Of a stretch of 64,000 nucleotides of DNA, positions 8,530 through 16,353 are shown in pieces. Numbering within the stretch: position 1 is the stretch's first letter; every line of letters starts with the position of its first letter. Source of the stretch: Cupriavidus nantongensis (lineage in GTDB: Bacteria > Pseudomonadota > Gammaproteobacteria > Burkholderiales > Burkholderiaceae); NCBI RefSeq assembly GCF_001598055.1, contig NZ_CP014845.1:744001-808000 (forward strand). The letters are read 5' to 3'. The position numbers and the translations under genes were made by a program. Below the pieces are notes generated by a model that worked only from the letters and a program-made list of their open reading frames with translations, ran no database searches and was not told the origin of the DNA.

Positions 8530-9834
8530 ATGTTCGATTGGTTCCGTGATTTATCGCGCATGGAGCGCAAGGGATTCTATGGCGCGTTCCTGGGGCATGC
8601 CGTCGACGTGTTCGACTTCATGATCTATTCCTTCCTGATCTCCACGCTGCTGACGCAGTGGGGCATGAGCAAGTCGACTGCCGGGGCCATCGTCACGTGG
8701 ACGCTGGTGTCGTCGCTGGTCGGGGCCATCGGGGCCGGCATCCTGGCCGATCGCTACGGCCGCGTGCGCGTGCTGCGCTGGACCATCATCGTCTTTGCGG
8801 GCGCTTGCTTCCTGTGCGGGCTGGCGCAGTCGCCGGAGCAGCTGATGGTATTCCGCATGATCCAGGGGCTGGGGTTCGGCGGCGAGTCGTCGCTGTGCAT
8901 GGTGCTGGTGACCGAGATGATCCGCAACCCGGCGCACCGCGGCAAATACTCGGGCTTTACCGCGAGCAGCTATTCCTTTGGCTGGGGCGCGGCGGCGATC
9001 GTCTACGCGATCACGTTCAGCGTGCTGCCGGCGGAGACGGCATGGCGCGTATGCTTCTTCCTCGGCATCCTGCCGGCGCTGGTGGTGATCTACCTGCGCC
9101 GCAACCTGGAAGAGCCCGAGATCTTCCTGAAGAGCCGTGCCGCCGGCAACCAGGGCTCGGCGCTGGCCGGACTGGGCCGGCTGTTCCGCGGGCCGCTGCT
9201 GGCCAAGACGCTGCTGTGCAGCCTGCTGTCCGGCGGCATGCTCGGCGCTTACTACGCCATCGCCACCTGGCTGCCCACCTTCCTGAAGACCGAGCGCGGG
9301 CTGTCGGTGTTCGGCACCAGTTCCTACCTGACGGTCACCATCATCGGTTCGCTCGCCGGCTACGTGGCGGGCGCCTATGCCACCGACCGCTGGGGCCGGC
9401 GACTGACGTATATCGTCTTCGCCGCGGGCGCGTTTGTCGCCGCGCTGGTCTACATGGTGATCCCGGTGTCCAATACGTCCATGCTGTTTCTCGGCTTCCC
9501 GCTGGGCGTGTTGATGCAGGGCGTGTTTGCCGGCATCGGCGCGACCATCGCCGAGTCCTATCCCAACGATGTGCGCGCGACCGGCTATGGCGTCTCGTAC
9601 AACGCCGGCCGCGTGATCGGCTCGCTGTTCCCGCTGTCGGTGGGATGGCTCAGCTCGGGCCACACCTCGCTGCCGACCGCGATCGCGATTGTCGCGGGGG
9701 TCGGCTATGCGATGGTGGTGGTGGCCGCGGCGCTGCTGCCCGAAACCACCGGCATGGACCTGGAGCAGGCCGGCGGCAGCGGCGGCAAGGAAGACGCGGC
9801 GCCGCTGGCGCGGCCGGCGGGGACGGTGGCCTGA
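8530..9834 (+). CDS. MFS transporter, metabolite:H+ symporter type
   Basis: 434 residues from ATG 8530 with GAGGGG just upstream (8521-8526). About twelve membrane segments; the MFS loop 2-3 signature GILADRYGR starts at residue 70, and helix 1 carries the acidic GHAVDVFDF motif (residues 22-30) typical of aromatic-acid and sialate-like H+ symporters. Forms a two-gene unit with the amidase, so uptake of the amide substrate or of a carboxylate product is likely. Probably under the same GntR control through site 4. Confidence 0.88.
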   Translation: MFDWFRDLSRMERKGFYGAFLGHAVDVFDFMIYSFLISTLLTQWGMSKSTAGAIVTWTLVSSLVGAIGAGILADRYGRVRVLRWTIIVFAGACFLCGLAQSPEQLMVFRMIQGLGFGGESSLCMVLVTEMIRNPAHRGKYSGFTASSYSFGWGAAAIVYAITFSVLPAETAWRVCFFLGILPALVVIYLRRNLEEPEIFLKSRAAGNQGSALAGLGRLFRGPLLAKTLLCSLLSGGMLGAYYAIATWLPTFLKTERGLSVFGTSSYLTVTIIGSLAGYVAGAYATDRWGRRLTYIVFAAGAFVAALVYMVIPVSNTSMLFLGFPLGVLMQGVFAGIGATIAESYPNDVRATGYGVSYNAGRVIGSLFPLSVGWLSSGHTSLPTAIAIVAGVGYAMVVVAAALLPETTGMDLEQAGGSGGKEDAAPLARPAGTVA

Positions 9835-9868
9835 GCGCAGCCGCGCGCCAGGGCAGGTGCTGGCGGCC

Positions 9869-10831
9869 TCAATCCAGCGAGATCGCCAGCTTGCGGATCA
9901 GCTCTCCCCAACGCTTGCTGCCCGCGCCCAGCCACTGTGCCGCCTGGGCGCCGTCGCTGGCCTGCGGCCGCACGCCCTGCGCTGCCAGCGTGCGCTGGAA
10001 CCCGGCATCGGCGAAGATGGATTTGAGTTCTTGCTCCCAGCGCGCGCGGATCGGGGCGGGCATGCCCGCGGGCGCCAGCATCACGAAAGCAAACTCGGCG
10101 TCAAAGCCCGCGACGCCGGCTTCGGCCACGGTGGGCACGTCCGGCAGCAGCGGATCGCGCTTGTTGCCGGAAACCGCCAGCGGCACCAGCTTGCCGCTGC
10201 GGATGTACTGCACCGCCGTGGGCGTGGCCAGGAAGCCGGCCGGTACCTGGCCCGCCAGCACGTCGCTCAGCGCCGGCGCATTGCCCTTGTAAGGGACGTG
10301 GGTGGCGGGGATGCGGGTGCGCACCTTGAGCATCTCGAAGGCGATATGGCCGGGCGACGCGATGCCCGCCGACGCATAGGACAGGTCCTTGCTCCGGGCC
10401 AGTGCCAGGAACTGGTTCAGGTTGCCGGCCTTCAGGTCCGGATGCGTCACCAGCACCTGGTTGAAGGTGCCGGCCAGCCCGATCGGCTGCAGGTCGCGCA
10501 CCGGGTCGAATGCCATCTTGCGGTAGGCGAACGGGTTGACCGTCACCAGCGTGTCGGTCGACATCAGCAGCGTATAGCCATCGGGCGCGGCGCGCGCGGC
10601 GGCTTCCGCGCCGACATTGCCGCCGGCGCCGGCGCGGTTCTCGACCACCACCGGCTGCCTGAGGTCACGCCCGGCGCGCTCGGCGACGAGCCGGGCCACG
10701 GTATCGAGCGGGCCCCCGGCCGGGAAGTTGACGATCAGGCGTACCGGGCGCGACGGGTACGCGTCCTGCGCGTGCGCGGGCACGGCGGCCAGCAATGCGA
10801 TGGCGGGCAGGAAGGGGGTGAGGCGGGTCAT
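9869..10831 (-). CDS. Bug/TctC-family periplasmic solute receptor
   Basis: 320 residues with a Sec signal peptide (cleavage after PAHA near residue 21) followed by the family opening YPSRPVRLIVNFPAGGPLDTVARL and the GANV/DGYTLLMST blocks. Members bind carboxylates and other small anions for tripartite tricarboxylate transporters, but no TctA/TctB membrane partner is present, as is common for the expanded Bug set of Burkholderiales. It lies 69 bases downstream of the sulfatase on the same strand, so it may bind an organosulfate or its desulfated product. Confidence 0.9.
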   Translation of the reverse strand: MTRLTPFLPAIALLAAVPAHAQDAYPSRPVRLIVNFPAGGPLDTVARLVAERAGRDLRQPVVVENRAGAGGNVGAEAAARAAPDGYTLLMSTDTLVTVNPFAYRKMAFDPVRDLQPIGLAGTFNQVLVTHPDLKAGNLNQFLALARSKDLSYASAGIASPGHIAFEMLKVRTRIPATHVPYKGNAPALSDVLAGQVPAGFLATPTAVQYIRSGKLVPLAVSGNKRDPLLPDVPTVAEAGVAGFDAEFAFVMLAPAGMPAPIRARWEQELKSIFADAGFQRTLAAQGVRPQASDGAQAAQWLGAGSKRWGELIRKLAISLD

Positions 10832-10900
10832 GCTTTGTCTCCGTCGATATCGTTATCGGTATGGCAGCCGCTGTGGACGGCTCTGCTGCAGTCGCTGGCC

Positions 10901-12514
10901 TCAGGCCAGCGCGGTCGGGTTGGGGCTGGCGTCGCTATGCGCGATCATCGTCTGCACCAGCTCATGCAGCAGTTGCTGGCGCGTATCCGCCAGTGCGGGT
11001 TCGTGCCAGAGGTTGCGCGATTCCGTCGGATCGTGGTCCAGGTCGTACAGCTCGCCCCAGTCCGCGCCTTCGTAAACGCTGAGCCGGTAGCGTGCCGTCT
11101 GCAGCGTGCGCATGCGCGTGCGCATCGGGAAATCGAACAGCGTGCGCTGGTTCTCTTCTTCGATCAGCAGCGCCTCGCGCGGCAGCGACTGGCCGGCGAT
11201 GGCCGGCAGCAGCGACAGGCCCTGGATGCCGTTGTAAGGCAGGCAGCCGGCACGCATCAGGATGGTGGGGGCGATATCGATGGTCGAGCACAACGCCTGG
11301 CTGCGTGCCGGCGCCGTCACCGCTTGCGCCCGTGCCTCGGGTTCGGACCACAACAGCGGCGTGCGTATCAGGCCCTGGTAGTGCAGCGGGCCTTTCCACA
11401 ACAACTGATGGTCGCCGAAGAAGTCGCCATGGTCGCTGGTGAACAGCACCACGGTATTGCGGTCCAGCCCAAGCGCCGCCAGCCGCGCCATGACGCGGCC
11501 GATGGTGTCGTCGATATGCGCGATCGAGCCGTAGTTGAGCGCCAGCGCCTCGCGCGCCTCGCGTTCGGTGCAGGCAAACATCGCCGGCGTGTGCTTGACC
11601 GCGCGCCCGGCGTCGCGCTGCGCATGCATCCAGCGCAGGTGGGGCGGCGCCAGTGCGGCATCGTCATGGAACGACGCGGGCAAGCGCATGTCCTCGGGCC
11701 GGTACATGTCCCAGTAGCGGCCGGGCGGGGTGAACGGGTGGTGCGGATCGGGAAACGAGCACTGCAGCATGAACGGCGCGTCTTCCTGCGCATACTGCTC
11801 CAGCAGGTCGATGGTGCGCGCGCCGATCCAGGCCGTGGTCGACAGCGTTTCGGGCACGCGCGTGCGCCAGGCCTGGCGCGCGGCGGACAGCGCGTAGTCC
11901 GGGGTAGGGATGGCATGCGCTTGGCCGCACAGGGCCGCGACCTCGGGGTGGTGCTGTTCCAGCCAGCGGCGGTAGTGGCCGCCGGTGGTGTCGCCGTGGT
12001 CGATCACCAGTTGCACGTCGCCGAAGCCATAGAACGGCAGGGACATGTCGAAGCCCGCATCGTCGCGCCAGGCCGGGCCCCACTCCTGGTCGAAGCGGCC
12101 TGCTTCGGGACGGCGTGCCTCGCCATCGGTGGGCGGGTCTTGCGGGCGCGGCCATACCGGCGGCAGGCCGGTCATGTTCTGCAAGTGCGACTTGCCCACC
12201 AGCCCGGTGCGGTAGCCCGCCTCGCGCAGCCGCTCGACGAAGGTGACTTGCGACAGCGGCAGCGGAATGCCGTTGTGGCGGGCGCCGTGTGCCGACGGCA
12301 TCCGCCCGGTCAGCAACGACGCGCGGTTGGGCATGCAAATCGGCGAAGCCACGTAGCAGCGCTCCGCCACCCAGCCATGCCGGCCCAGCCGGTCGATATT
12401 GGGCGTGCGCACCACGTCGTTGCCGTAGAGGCCGAGGTGGTCGGCGCGGTGCTGGTCGGTGATGAAGAGCAGGAAGTTGGGGCGGGAGGGCGGTCGGGTC
12501 ATCGGTCGGGTCAT
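10901..12514 (-). CDS. Sulfatase (formylglycine type)
   Basis: 537 residues if started at ATG 12514; an in-frame ATG at 12502 is equally possible and no clear ribosome site separates them. Sulfatase signature C60-M-P-N-R64 followed by ASLLTGR: C60 is the residue normally converted to formylglycine. N-terminal metal-site segment LLFITDQHRADHLG and late SDHGDFFGDHQLLWKG complete the alkaline-phosphatase-fold active site. No signal peptide is visible, so it is probably cytoplasmic, acting on an imported sulfate (or phosphonate) ester. Neighbours are a Bug receptor downstream and a divergent LysR regulator. Confidence 0.9.
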   Translation of the reverse strand: MTRPMTRPPSRPNFLLFITDQHRADHLGLYGNDVVRTPNIDRLGRHGWVAERCYVASPICMPNRASLLTGRMPSAHGARHNGIPLPLSQVTFVERLREAGYRTGLVGKSHLQNMTGLPPVWPRPQDPPTDGEARRPEAGRFDQEWGPAWRDDAGFDMSLPFYGFGDVQLVIDHGDTTGGHYRRWLEQHHPEVAALCGQAHAIPTPDYALSAARQAWRTRVPETLSTTAWIGARTIDLLEQYAQEDAPFMLQCSFPDPHHPFTPPGRYWDMYRPEDMRLPASFHDDAALAPPHLRWMHAQRDAGRAVKHTPAMFACTEREAREALALNYGSIAHIDDTIGRVMARLAALGLDRNTVVLFTSDHGDFFGDHQLLWKGPLHYQGLIRTPLLWSEPEARAQAVTAPARSQALCSTIDIAPTILMRAGCLPYNGIQGLSLLPAIAGQSLPREALLIEEENQRTLFDFPMRTRMRTLQTARYRLSVYEGADWGELYDLDHDPTESRNLWHEPALADTRQQLLHELVQTMIAHSDASPNPTALA

Positions 12515-12597
12515 GCCGGTGGGGTGCGGGTTTGACCAGGGCCCGTGCTGGGCGCTGGGGCGCGGCGGATGCGTGCTGGGGGCGGCCGTCGAAAAAA

Positions 12598-12650
12598 TTA
12601 TGGCATCGGCAGCGATGATGCGGAAATGATTAAAATGGCCGCTGCTATAA
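12598..12650. promoter_or_regulatory. Divergent promoter region, LysR-type inverted repeat
   Basis: TTATGGCA (12598-12605) and TGCTATAA (12643-12650) form an 8-base inverted repeat with one mismatch in an AT-richer patch between the divergent sulfatase and LysR genes. Position fits a LysR binding region; no confident -10/-35 pair was assigned. Confidence 0.35.
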
Positions 12651-12665
12651 CGTAAAAGGCATGGC

Positions 12666-13574
12666 ATGGACTGGACCCAGCGCCTGCGCATCCGGCAATT
12701 GCATGTGCTGGTGGCGCTCTATGAAACCCGCAATGTCAGCCATACCGCCGAGCGCCTGAGCATGACCCAGCCGGCCTTGTCGCGCTGGCTGGCGGAGCTG
12801 GAAAGCGAACTTGGCGTGAGCTTGTTCGAGCGGCATTCGCGCGGGCTGGTGCCGACGCGCTTCTGCGCCGCGCTGGTGGTCCACGCACGCACCATCCTCA
12901 GCGAGATCGCACGCACCCAGGACACCATCCGCGTGATGGCCGACGGCGCGGCGGGCCAGCTGGCCATCGGCGCGACTCCGACCGTGGCGGTCGATCTGCT
13001 GCCCGACGCCATCCGCCGCTTCCGCGAAGCGTTTCCGCAGGCCCATCTGTCGCTTGCCGAAGGCACGGTGGAAGACATGCTGCCCGCGCTGCGCGAGGGC
13101 CGGCTCGATTTCGTGGTGGGACGCACCGAAGTGCAGGGCATCGACGCGCCGCTGCGCTGCGACCTGCTTTATGCCGAGACCATCCGCGTGATTGCCGGGC
13201 CGAAGCATCCGCTCGCGCGCCGGCGCAAGCTGTCGTGGGAAGAGACGCGCCCGTACACCTGGATCGGCCCGCCGCCAAACAGCCAGATCCGGCGCGAGCT
13301 GGACTATGAACTGGCGCTGGCCGGCGAGCCGGCCCCCACGGTCCGCATCGAAAGCGCCACCGTGCTGGCCAATGTGGCATTGCTGCAGCAAGGCGAATTG
13401 CTGGCGGTGATGTCCGGCCGGATGACCGCGTATTTCCGCGCGCTGGGCCAGGTGGTGCCGTTGGCGTTGCCTTATCGGCGCGAAGGAACGGTAGGGGTAC
13501 TTCGCCATCGCAACGCCGAGCAGACGCCGATGCGGCAGGCGTTCATGGCGGCATTGTCGGAGGCGGCACGCTGA
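12666..13574 (+). CDS. LysR-family transcriptional regulator
   Basis: 302 residues. N-terminal winged helix (about 8-66) with SHTAERLSMTQPALSRWLAELE, then a LysR substrate-binding domain (GQLAIGATPTVAVDLLPDAI onward). Divergent from the sulfatase, so it most likely controls the sulfatase-Bug operon and itself. The LRQ-type opening (RLRIRQLHVLVAL) resembles the CbbR/GcvA-like branch only loosely; effector unknown. Confidence 0.9.
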   Translation: MDWTQRLRIRQLHVLVALYETRNVSHTAERLSMTQPALSRWLAELESELGVSLFERHSRGLVPTRFCAALVVHARTILSEIARTQDTIRVMADGAAGQLAIGATPTVAVDLLPDAIRRFREAFPQAHLSLAEGTVEDMLPALREGRLDFVVGRTEVQGIDAPLRCDLLYAETIRVIAGPKHPLARRRKLSWEETRPYTWIGPPPNSQIRRELDYELALAGEPAPTVRIESATVLANVALLQQGELLAVMSGRMTAYFRALGQVVPLALPYRREGTVGVLRHRNAEQTPMRQAFMAALSEAAR

Positions 13575-13590
13575 AGCACAGGTGGGCTAT

Positions 13591-13675
13591 GTATGCGTTT
13601 CGCGTACAACCCTAGAGGTCGTACGCAACTGTCAGGCCTTGTATGATGTTTTGGCAAAGTACGCGTTACGCATAC
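13591..13675. promoter_or_regulatory. Pair of 17-bp palindromes, candidate operators
   Basis: GTATGCGTTTCGCGTAC (13591-13607) and GTACGCGTTACGCATAC (13659-13675) each fit GTAYGCG-N3-CGCRTAC, and the second is the reverse complement of the first at 15 of 17 positions. A half site GTACGC lies between (13621-13626). Centres are 68 bases apart. Looks like a double operator for a regulator, perhaps of a lost toxin-antitoxin or phage-type gene; no intact partner gene adjoins it. Confidence 0.5.
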
Positions 13676-13685
13676 AAACGATTAA

Positions 13686-13912
13686 ATTCGAACATCTAGT
13701 GCGTGTGCATAAAGCGCCTGCATTCGACGAACTCCTGCTTCACGGGGCCGCCAGCGCCTTCCACAACGCGACGGGCCTAAGCACGGCGGTCTTGCCATCC
13801 ATGAAGTTCCCGCGGCGCGGCCGATTGACGCCGATAGCAAGGCCTTGCTGAGCGACCTGGACGCTGGCATCAAAGTGGTCCTGACCGAAGGCGCTGGGCG
13901 GAGGCGAGGACG
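13686..13912 (+). pseudogene. Possible decayed coding remnant
   Basis: Reading forward, one frame gives FDELLLHGAASAFHNATG (about 13728-13780); after a one-base shift near 13795 a second frame gives a plausible run, LAIHEVPAARPIDADSKALL and onward to LDAGIKVVLTEG (about 13793-13887). Both have protein-like composition, but there is no start with a ribosome site and no recognisable domain. Best read as a frameshifted remnant, or as chance in high-GC DNA. Confidence 0.25.
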
Positions 13913-14006
13913 GCCTTATTCAGGTTCATCGCCGAATTCCTGGGGGGATGTGAGTGCGCAGCAGTTGATGCGGTTGACTTCATGGATGCGCCGGCCCTCT
14001 CCCCCG

Positions 14007-14032
14007 CCCCTCTCCCGCAAGCGGGAGAGGGG
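14007..14032. repeat. Dispersed hairpin repeat, copy 1
   Basis: Perfect 12-bp arms CCCCTCTCCCGC / GCGGGAGAGGGG with an AA loop. Left flank GCGCCGGCCCTC and right flank AGCAAACAAGCG resemble copy 4 at 36873-36896, so the repeat unit is about 60-70 bases. Intergenic, like all four copies. Confidence 0.7.
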
Positions 14033-14362
14033 AGCAAACAAGCGAGAGAGAAAGGCCCTTGGGCTCGCACGCGACAACACCATGCGAGCGCAGCGATGCA
14101 CTCCGTGCCCGAGCAGCAGACCTAAGATTGGGAGTGCGCGCAGCGCAGCCGAAGGCGTCCCACCAATAACGTGCTTAGCAGGCGGCCACCGACCTAAAGT
14201 CGGGTTCGTCCATCCGACCTCGAACGCCAGGCACTTCCAGGTAGCGTCAGCAGGGTGGAACCACCAATCGCAGAACCGCGAGTCACCGCCGCTGGAACCA
14301 CCGACGCCGCCATAGCCAGCCGCTTAGGCGACGCGCTCTTTGCCTCCTTTCTGTCGCTCGGA

Positions 14363-16240
14363 ATCGAGTAGGGTGAGGGGTTACCCCCTCAGCCCTCTCA
14401 CACCACCGTACATGCGGGTCCGCATACGGCGGTTCACGAACGAGACTGCAGGCGCCGCTGTGTATCCAGCAGCGAGATCAACCCCATGGCATCGAAGTAG
14501 CGTTTAGGGAAGGCTTCGCGCATGGGTGGGGCTCCGGCGTTCCACCATGGTCCGCGCCCGTTCAGCGCAGTCCTGGCTGCCCGCTTGGCCTCCAGCCCCT
14601 GGCGCCGCATAAGCGCCAGTCGCGTTCGCCATGCTTTGGCTTGCCGCCATATCAGACAGCGTAGCCGTCGGCGCACCCATCCGTCCAAGTTCTCCAGTGG
14701 CCGCTTGCTCTGCGTGTATTGGAAGTACCCAATCCACCCGCGCAGCACCGGATTCAGCACCGCGATCGTGTGAGCCAGGCTTCTTCCTCGACCTTTGCGC
14801 ACCACGTCCTTGATGCGTCCAATCAGCCTCTGCAGGCTTTCCGGAGCGATGCGCAGCTTCGCCTGATGATGAGAGGACAGGCTGTAGCCCAGGAACTTGC
14901 GCTTCCACGGCCGCTCGCATGCGCTCTTGGCCTCGTTGACCCGTAGCTTCAAGCGCTCCGCAAGGAACGCCGTCATCCCGGCCAACAGCCATTGCCCCGC
15001 CGTTCTGCTTCGGACGTAGATATTGCAGTCGTCGGCATAACGGCAGAACGCCAGCCCCCGCTTCTCCAGTTCGCGGTCCCAATCCGTCAGCAGGATGTTC
15101 GACAGCAGCGGCGACAGCGGCCCGCCTTGCGGCGTGCCCTGCCTCCTCGCCTCGACCACCCCGCCGCGCATCAGCCCCGCTTCCAGATACCGCCGGATCA
15201 GCTTGAGCACCCGGGCGTCCTTCACCTGCCGGGCCACCCGCGACATCAGGATGTCGTGGTTGACCCGATCGAAGAACTTCTCCAGATCGATATCCACCAC
15301 CCAGCGCCGGCCTTCCTGCACGTACCGCTGTGCCTGCAAGACCGCCTGCTGAGCGCTGCGCCCCGGCCTGAAGCCGTAGCTCGACTCGGAGAACCCCGTT
15401 TCGTAGAGCGGTTGGAGTACCTGCAGCAGCGCCTGCTGGATCAGCCTGTCCACCACCGTCGGGATGCCCAGTGTCCTTATCCCGCCCGCAGGCTTGGGGA
15501 TGTCCACCGCGCGCACCGCCTGCGGGATGTACTGGCCGGCCAGCAACGCCGCCCTGACGCTTGGCCAACTCACCTTCAGCCAGTCGCGCAACGCCGTCAC
15601 CTCCAGGGCATCCACCCCAGCGGCGCCGCCATTGCCGACCACCCTCCGGTACGCCAGCCACATGTTGCTTCTCTCAACCACCGCCTCCATCAGCGATGGC
15701 GCCTGCGCTTTCGTTTGCCCGACAGCCGCCGTGCCATCCTCCGCACCCCCATCGGCGCCAAGCAGGTTCCGCCCGCCTTCCTCCGCTGTGGGCTGCACTC
15801 GTTCGTGCATTTGGGCTTCGTCGGTAAGCATCGAGGTCTGTCGTCCTAATCGCGCTCGTTCATGTTCGGCCCTTCAGTGCCAACCGCGCACCTACTATGG
15901 CCTCTGCTGACTTCTGCACCGCCATCCCGACGCCTCTCGACGTCAGTAGCACCATGGCAGCGATGCAGATCTCCCCGGGTATGACGCACTCACCTTCACG
16001 CTTATGCCTGTCGGATTTACGCCGCATCGTTCCGTGCAAGTACTGGGCTTTGGCTACTCTGGCCGCCTCACCCCGATGCGTCGCCTCATATCCGCTTCCT
16101 GTTCGTCAGGCCAGCGCTTTGCCTCGGACTTCCTTCAGACTCCCAGTCGCCCGGGAAACCCTTGTCTTTGGCTAACACTTCCCCTTGCCGGGTGTGTAGG
16201 GGACTTGCACCCCCAAGTAAGTGCGCCCTGCCGGGCGCAC
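14363..16240 (-). mobile_element. Complete group II intron, 1878 bp
   Basis: On the minus strand it opens with GTGCGCCCGGCAGGGCGCAC (16240 downward), the standard GUGYG group II 5' end and first stem. It closes with a domain V/VI-like region (about 14440-14363; GCCGTATGCGG ... TACGGTGGTG, then GAGGGGGTAACCCCTC) ending CTACTCGAT at 14363. The RT/maturase frame lies inside (14434-15831). Joining the flanks restores a perfect hairpin, CCTCCTTTCTGTC-GCTCG-GACAGAAAGGAGG, which confirms both ends. About 409 bases of ribozyme RNA lie 5' of the ORF. It sits downstream of the pta-tauE operon in a terminator-like hairpin. Confidence 0.9.
14434..15831 (-). CDS. ltrA: Group II intron reverse transcriptase/maturase
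   Basis: 465 residues. RT blocks in order: GIRTLGIPTVVDRLIQQAL, SSYGFRPGRSAQQAV, VVDIDLEKFFDRVNHD, RQGTPQGGPLSPLLSN, and the catalytic YADD at residues 265-268. The maturase X domain (GIIM-like, LGYSLSSHHQAKLRIAPESL, then RGWIGYFQYTQSKRPLENLD) follows. The C-terminus ends without the zinc-finger HNH endonuclease, as in the endonuclease-less bacterial lineages. Promotes splicing and retrohoming of the surrounding intron. The frame is intact, so the element may be active. Confidence 0.95.
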   Translation of the reverse strand: MLTDEAQMHERVQPTAEEGGRNLLGADGGAEDGTAAVGQTKAQAPSLMEAVVERSNMWLAYRRVVGNGGAAGVDALEVTALRDWLKVSWPSVRAALLAGQYIPQAVRAVDIPKPAGGIRTLGIPTVVDRLIQQALLQVLQPLYETGFSESSYGFRPGRSAQQAVLQAQRYVQEGRRWVVDIDLEKFFDRVNHDILMSRVARQVKDARVLKLIRRYLEAGLMRGGVVEARRQGTPQGGPLSPLLSNILLTDWDRELEKRGLAFCRYADDCNIYVRSRTAGQWLLAGMTAFLAERLKLRVNEAKSACERPWKRKFLGYSLSSHHQAKLRIAPESLQRLIGRIKDVVRKGRGRSLAHTIAVLNPVLRGWIGYFQYTQSKRPLENLDGWVRRRLRCLIWRQAKAWRTRLALMRRQGLEAKRAARTALNGRGPWWNAGAPPMREAFPKRYFDAMGLISLLDTQRRLQSRS

Positions 16241-16353
16241 CAGAAAGGAGGTCGCCGGCTGCGCCGGCGAAACAGCAGCACCCGCCAAGCACGACAACCC
16301 AAGCAACCAACCACAATATCCCAGCCCAAGGGAATTCTTCGAAGAACCTTTAT

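Larger units (their letters stand above)
13575..14362. other. Gene-poor stretch between LysR gene and group II intron
   Basis: No convincing intact gene. It holds a pair of palindromes (13591-13675), a possible decayed reading frame (about 13680-13910), a dispersed hairpin repeat (14007-14032) and several short hairpins, for example CCGACCTAAAGTCGG near 14190. Short open frames here lack ribosome sites and normal codon pattern. Base composition between about 13610 and 13700 is noticeably more AT-rich than the flanks, suggesting imported or decayed DNA. Confidence 0.5.
14343..16251. repeat. Perfect hairpin split by the group II intron
   Basis: Left arm CCTCCTTTCTGTC (14343-14355), loop GCTCG (14356-14360), right arm GA (14361-14362) continuing after the intron as CAGAAAGGAGG (16241-16251). 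Without the intron this is a 13-bp perfect stem with a 5-base loop. A further stem, TCGCCGG-CTGCG-CCGGCGA, lies at 16252-16270. The pair sits about 84 bases past the stop of the minus-strand TauE gene and may be that operon's terminator. Confidence 0.75.

Noticed and set aside
9689..12535. Plus-strand open frame of about 950 codons
   Set aside because: Antisense to the Bug receptor and sulfatase, both with intact motifs; begins inside the MFS gene and has no recognisable domain.
13591..13675. Palindrome pair as terminal inverted repeats of a small transposable element
   Set aside because: The 85-bp interval has no transposase or target duplication, and each copy is itself palindromic, which fits operators better.
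14007..14032. Hairpin repeat as a rho-independent terminator
   Set aside because: A strong stem but no T run on either strand; the same element recurs at three other places, so it is a repeat first.
13845..14315. 156-codon plus-strand open frame
   Set aside because: Passes through a dispersed hairpin repeat and short hairpins, lacks a ribosome site and any domain-like segment.
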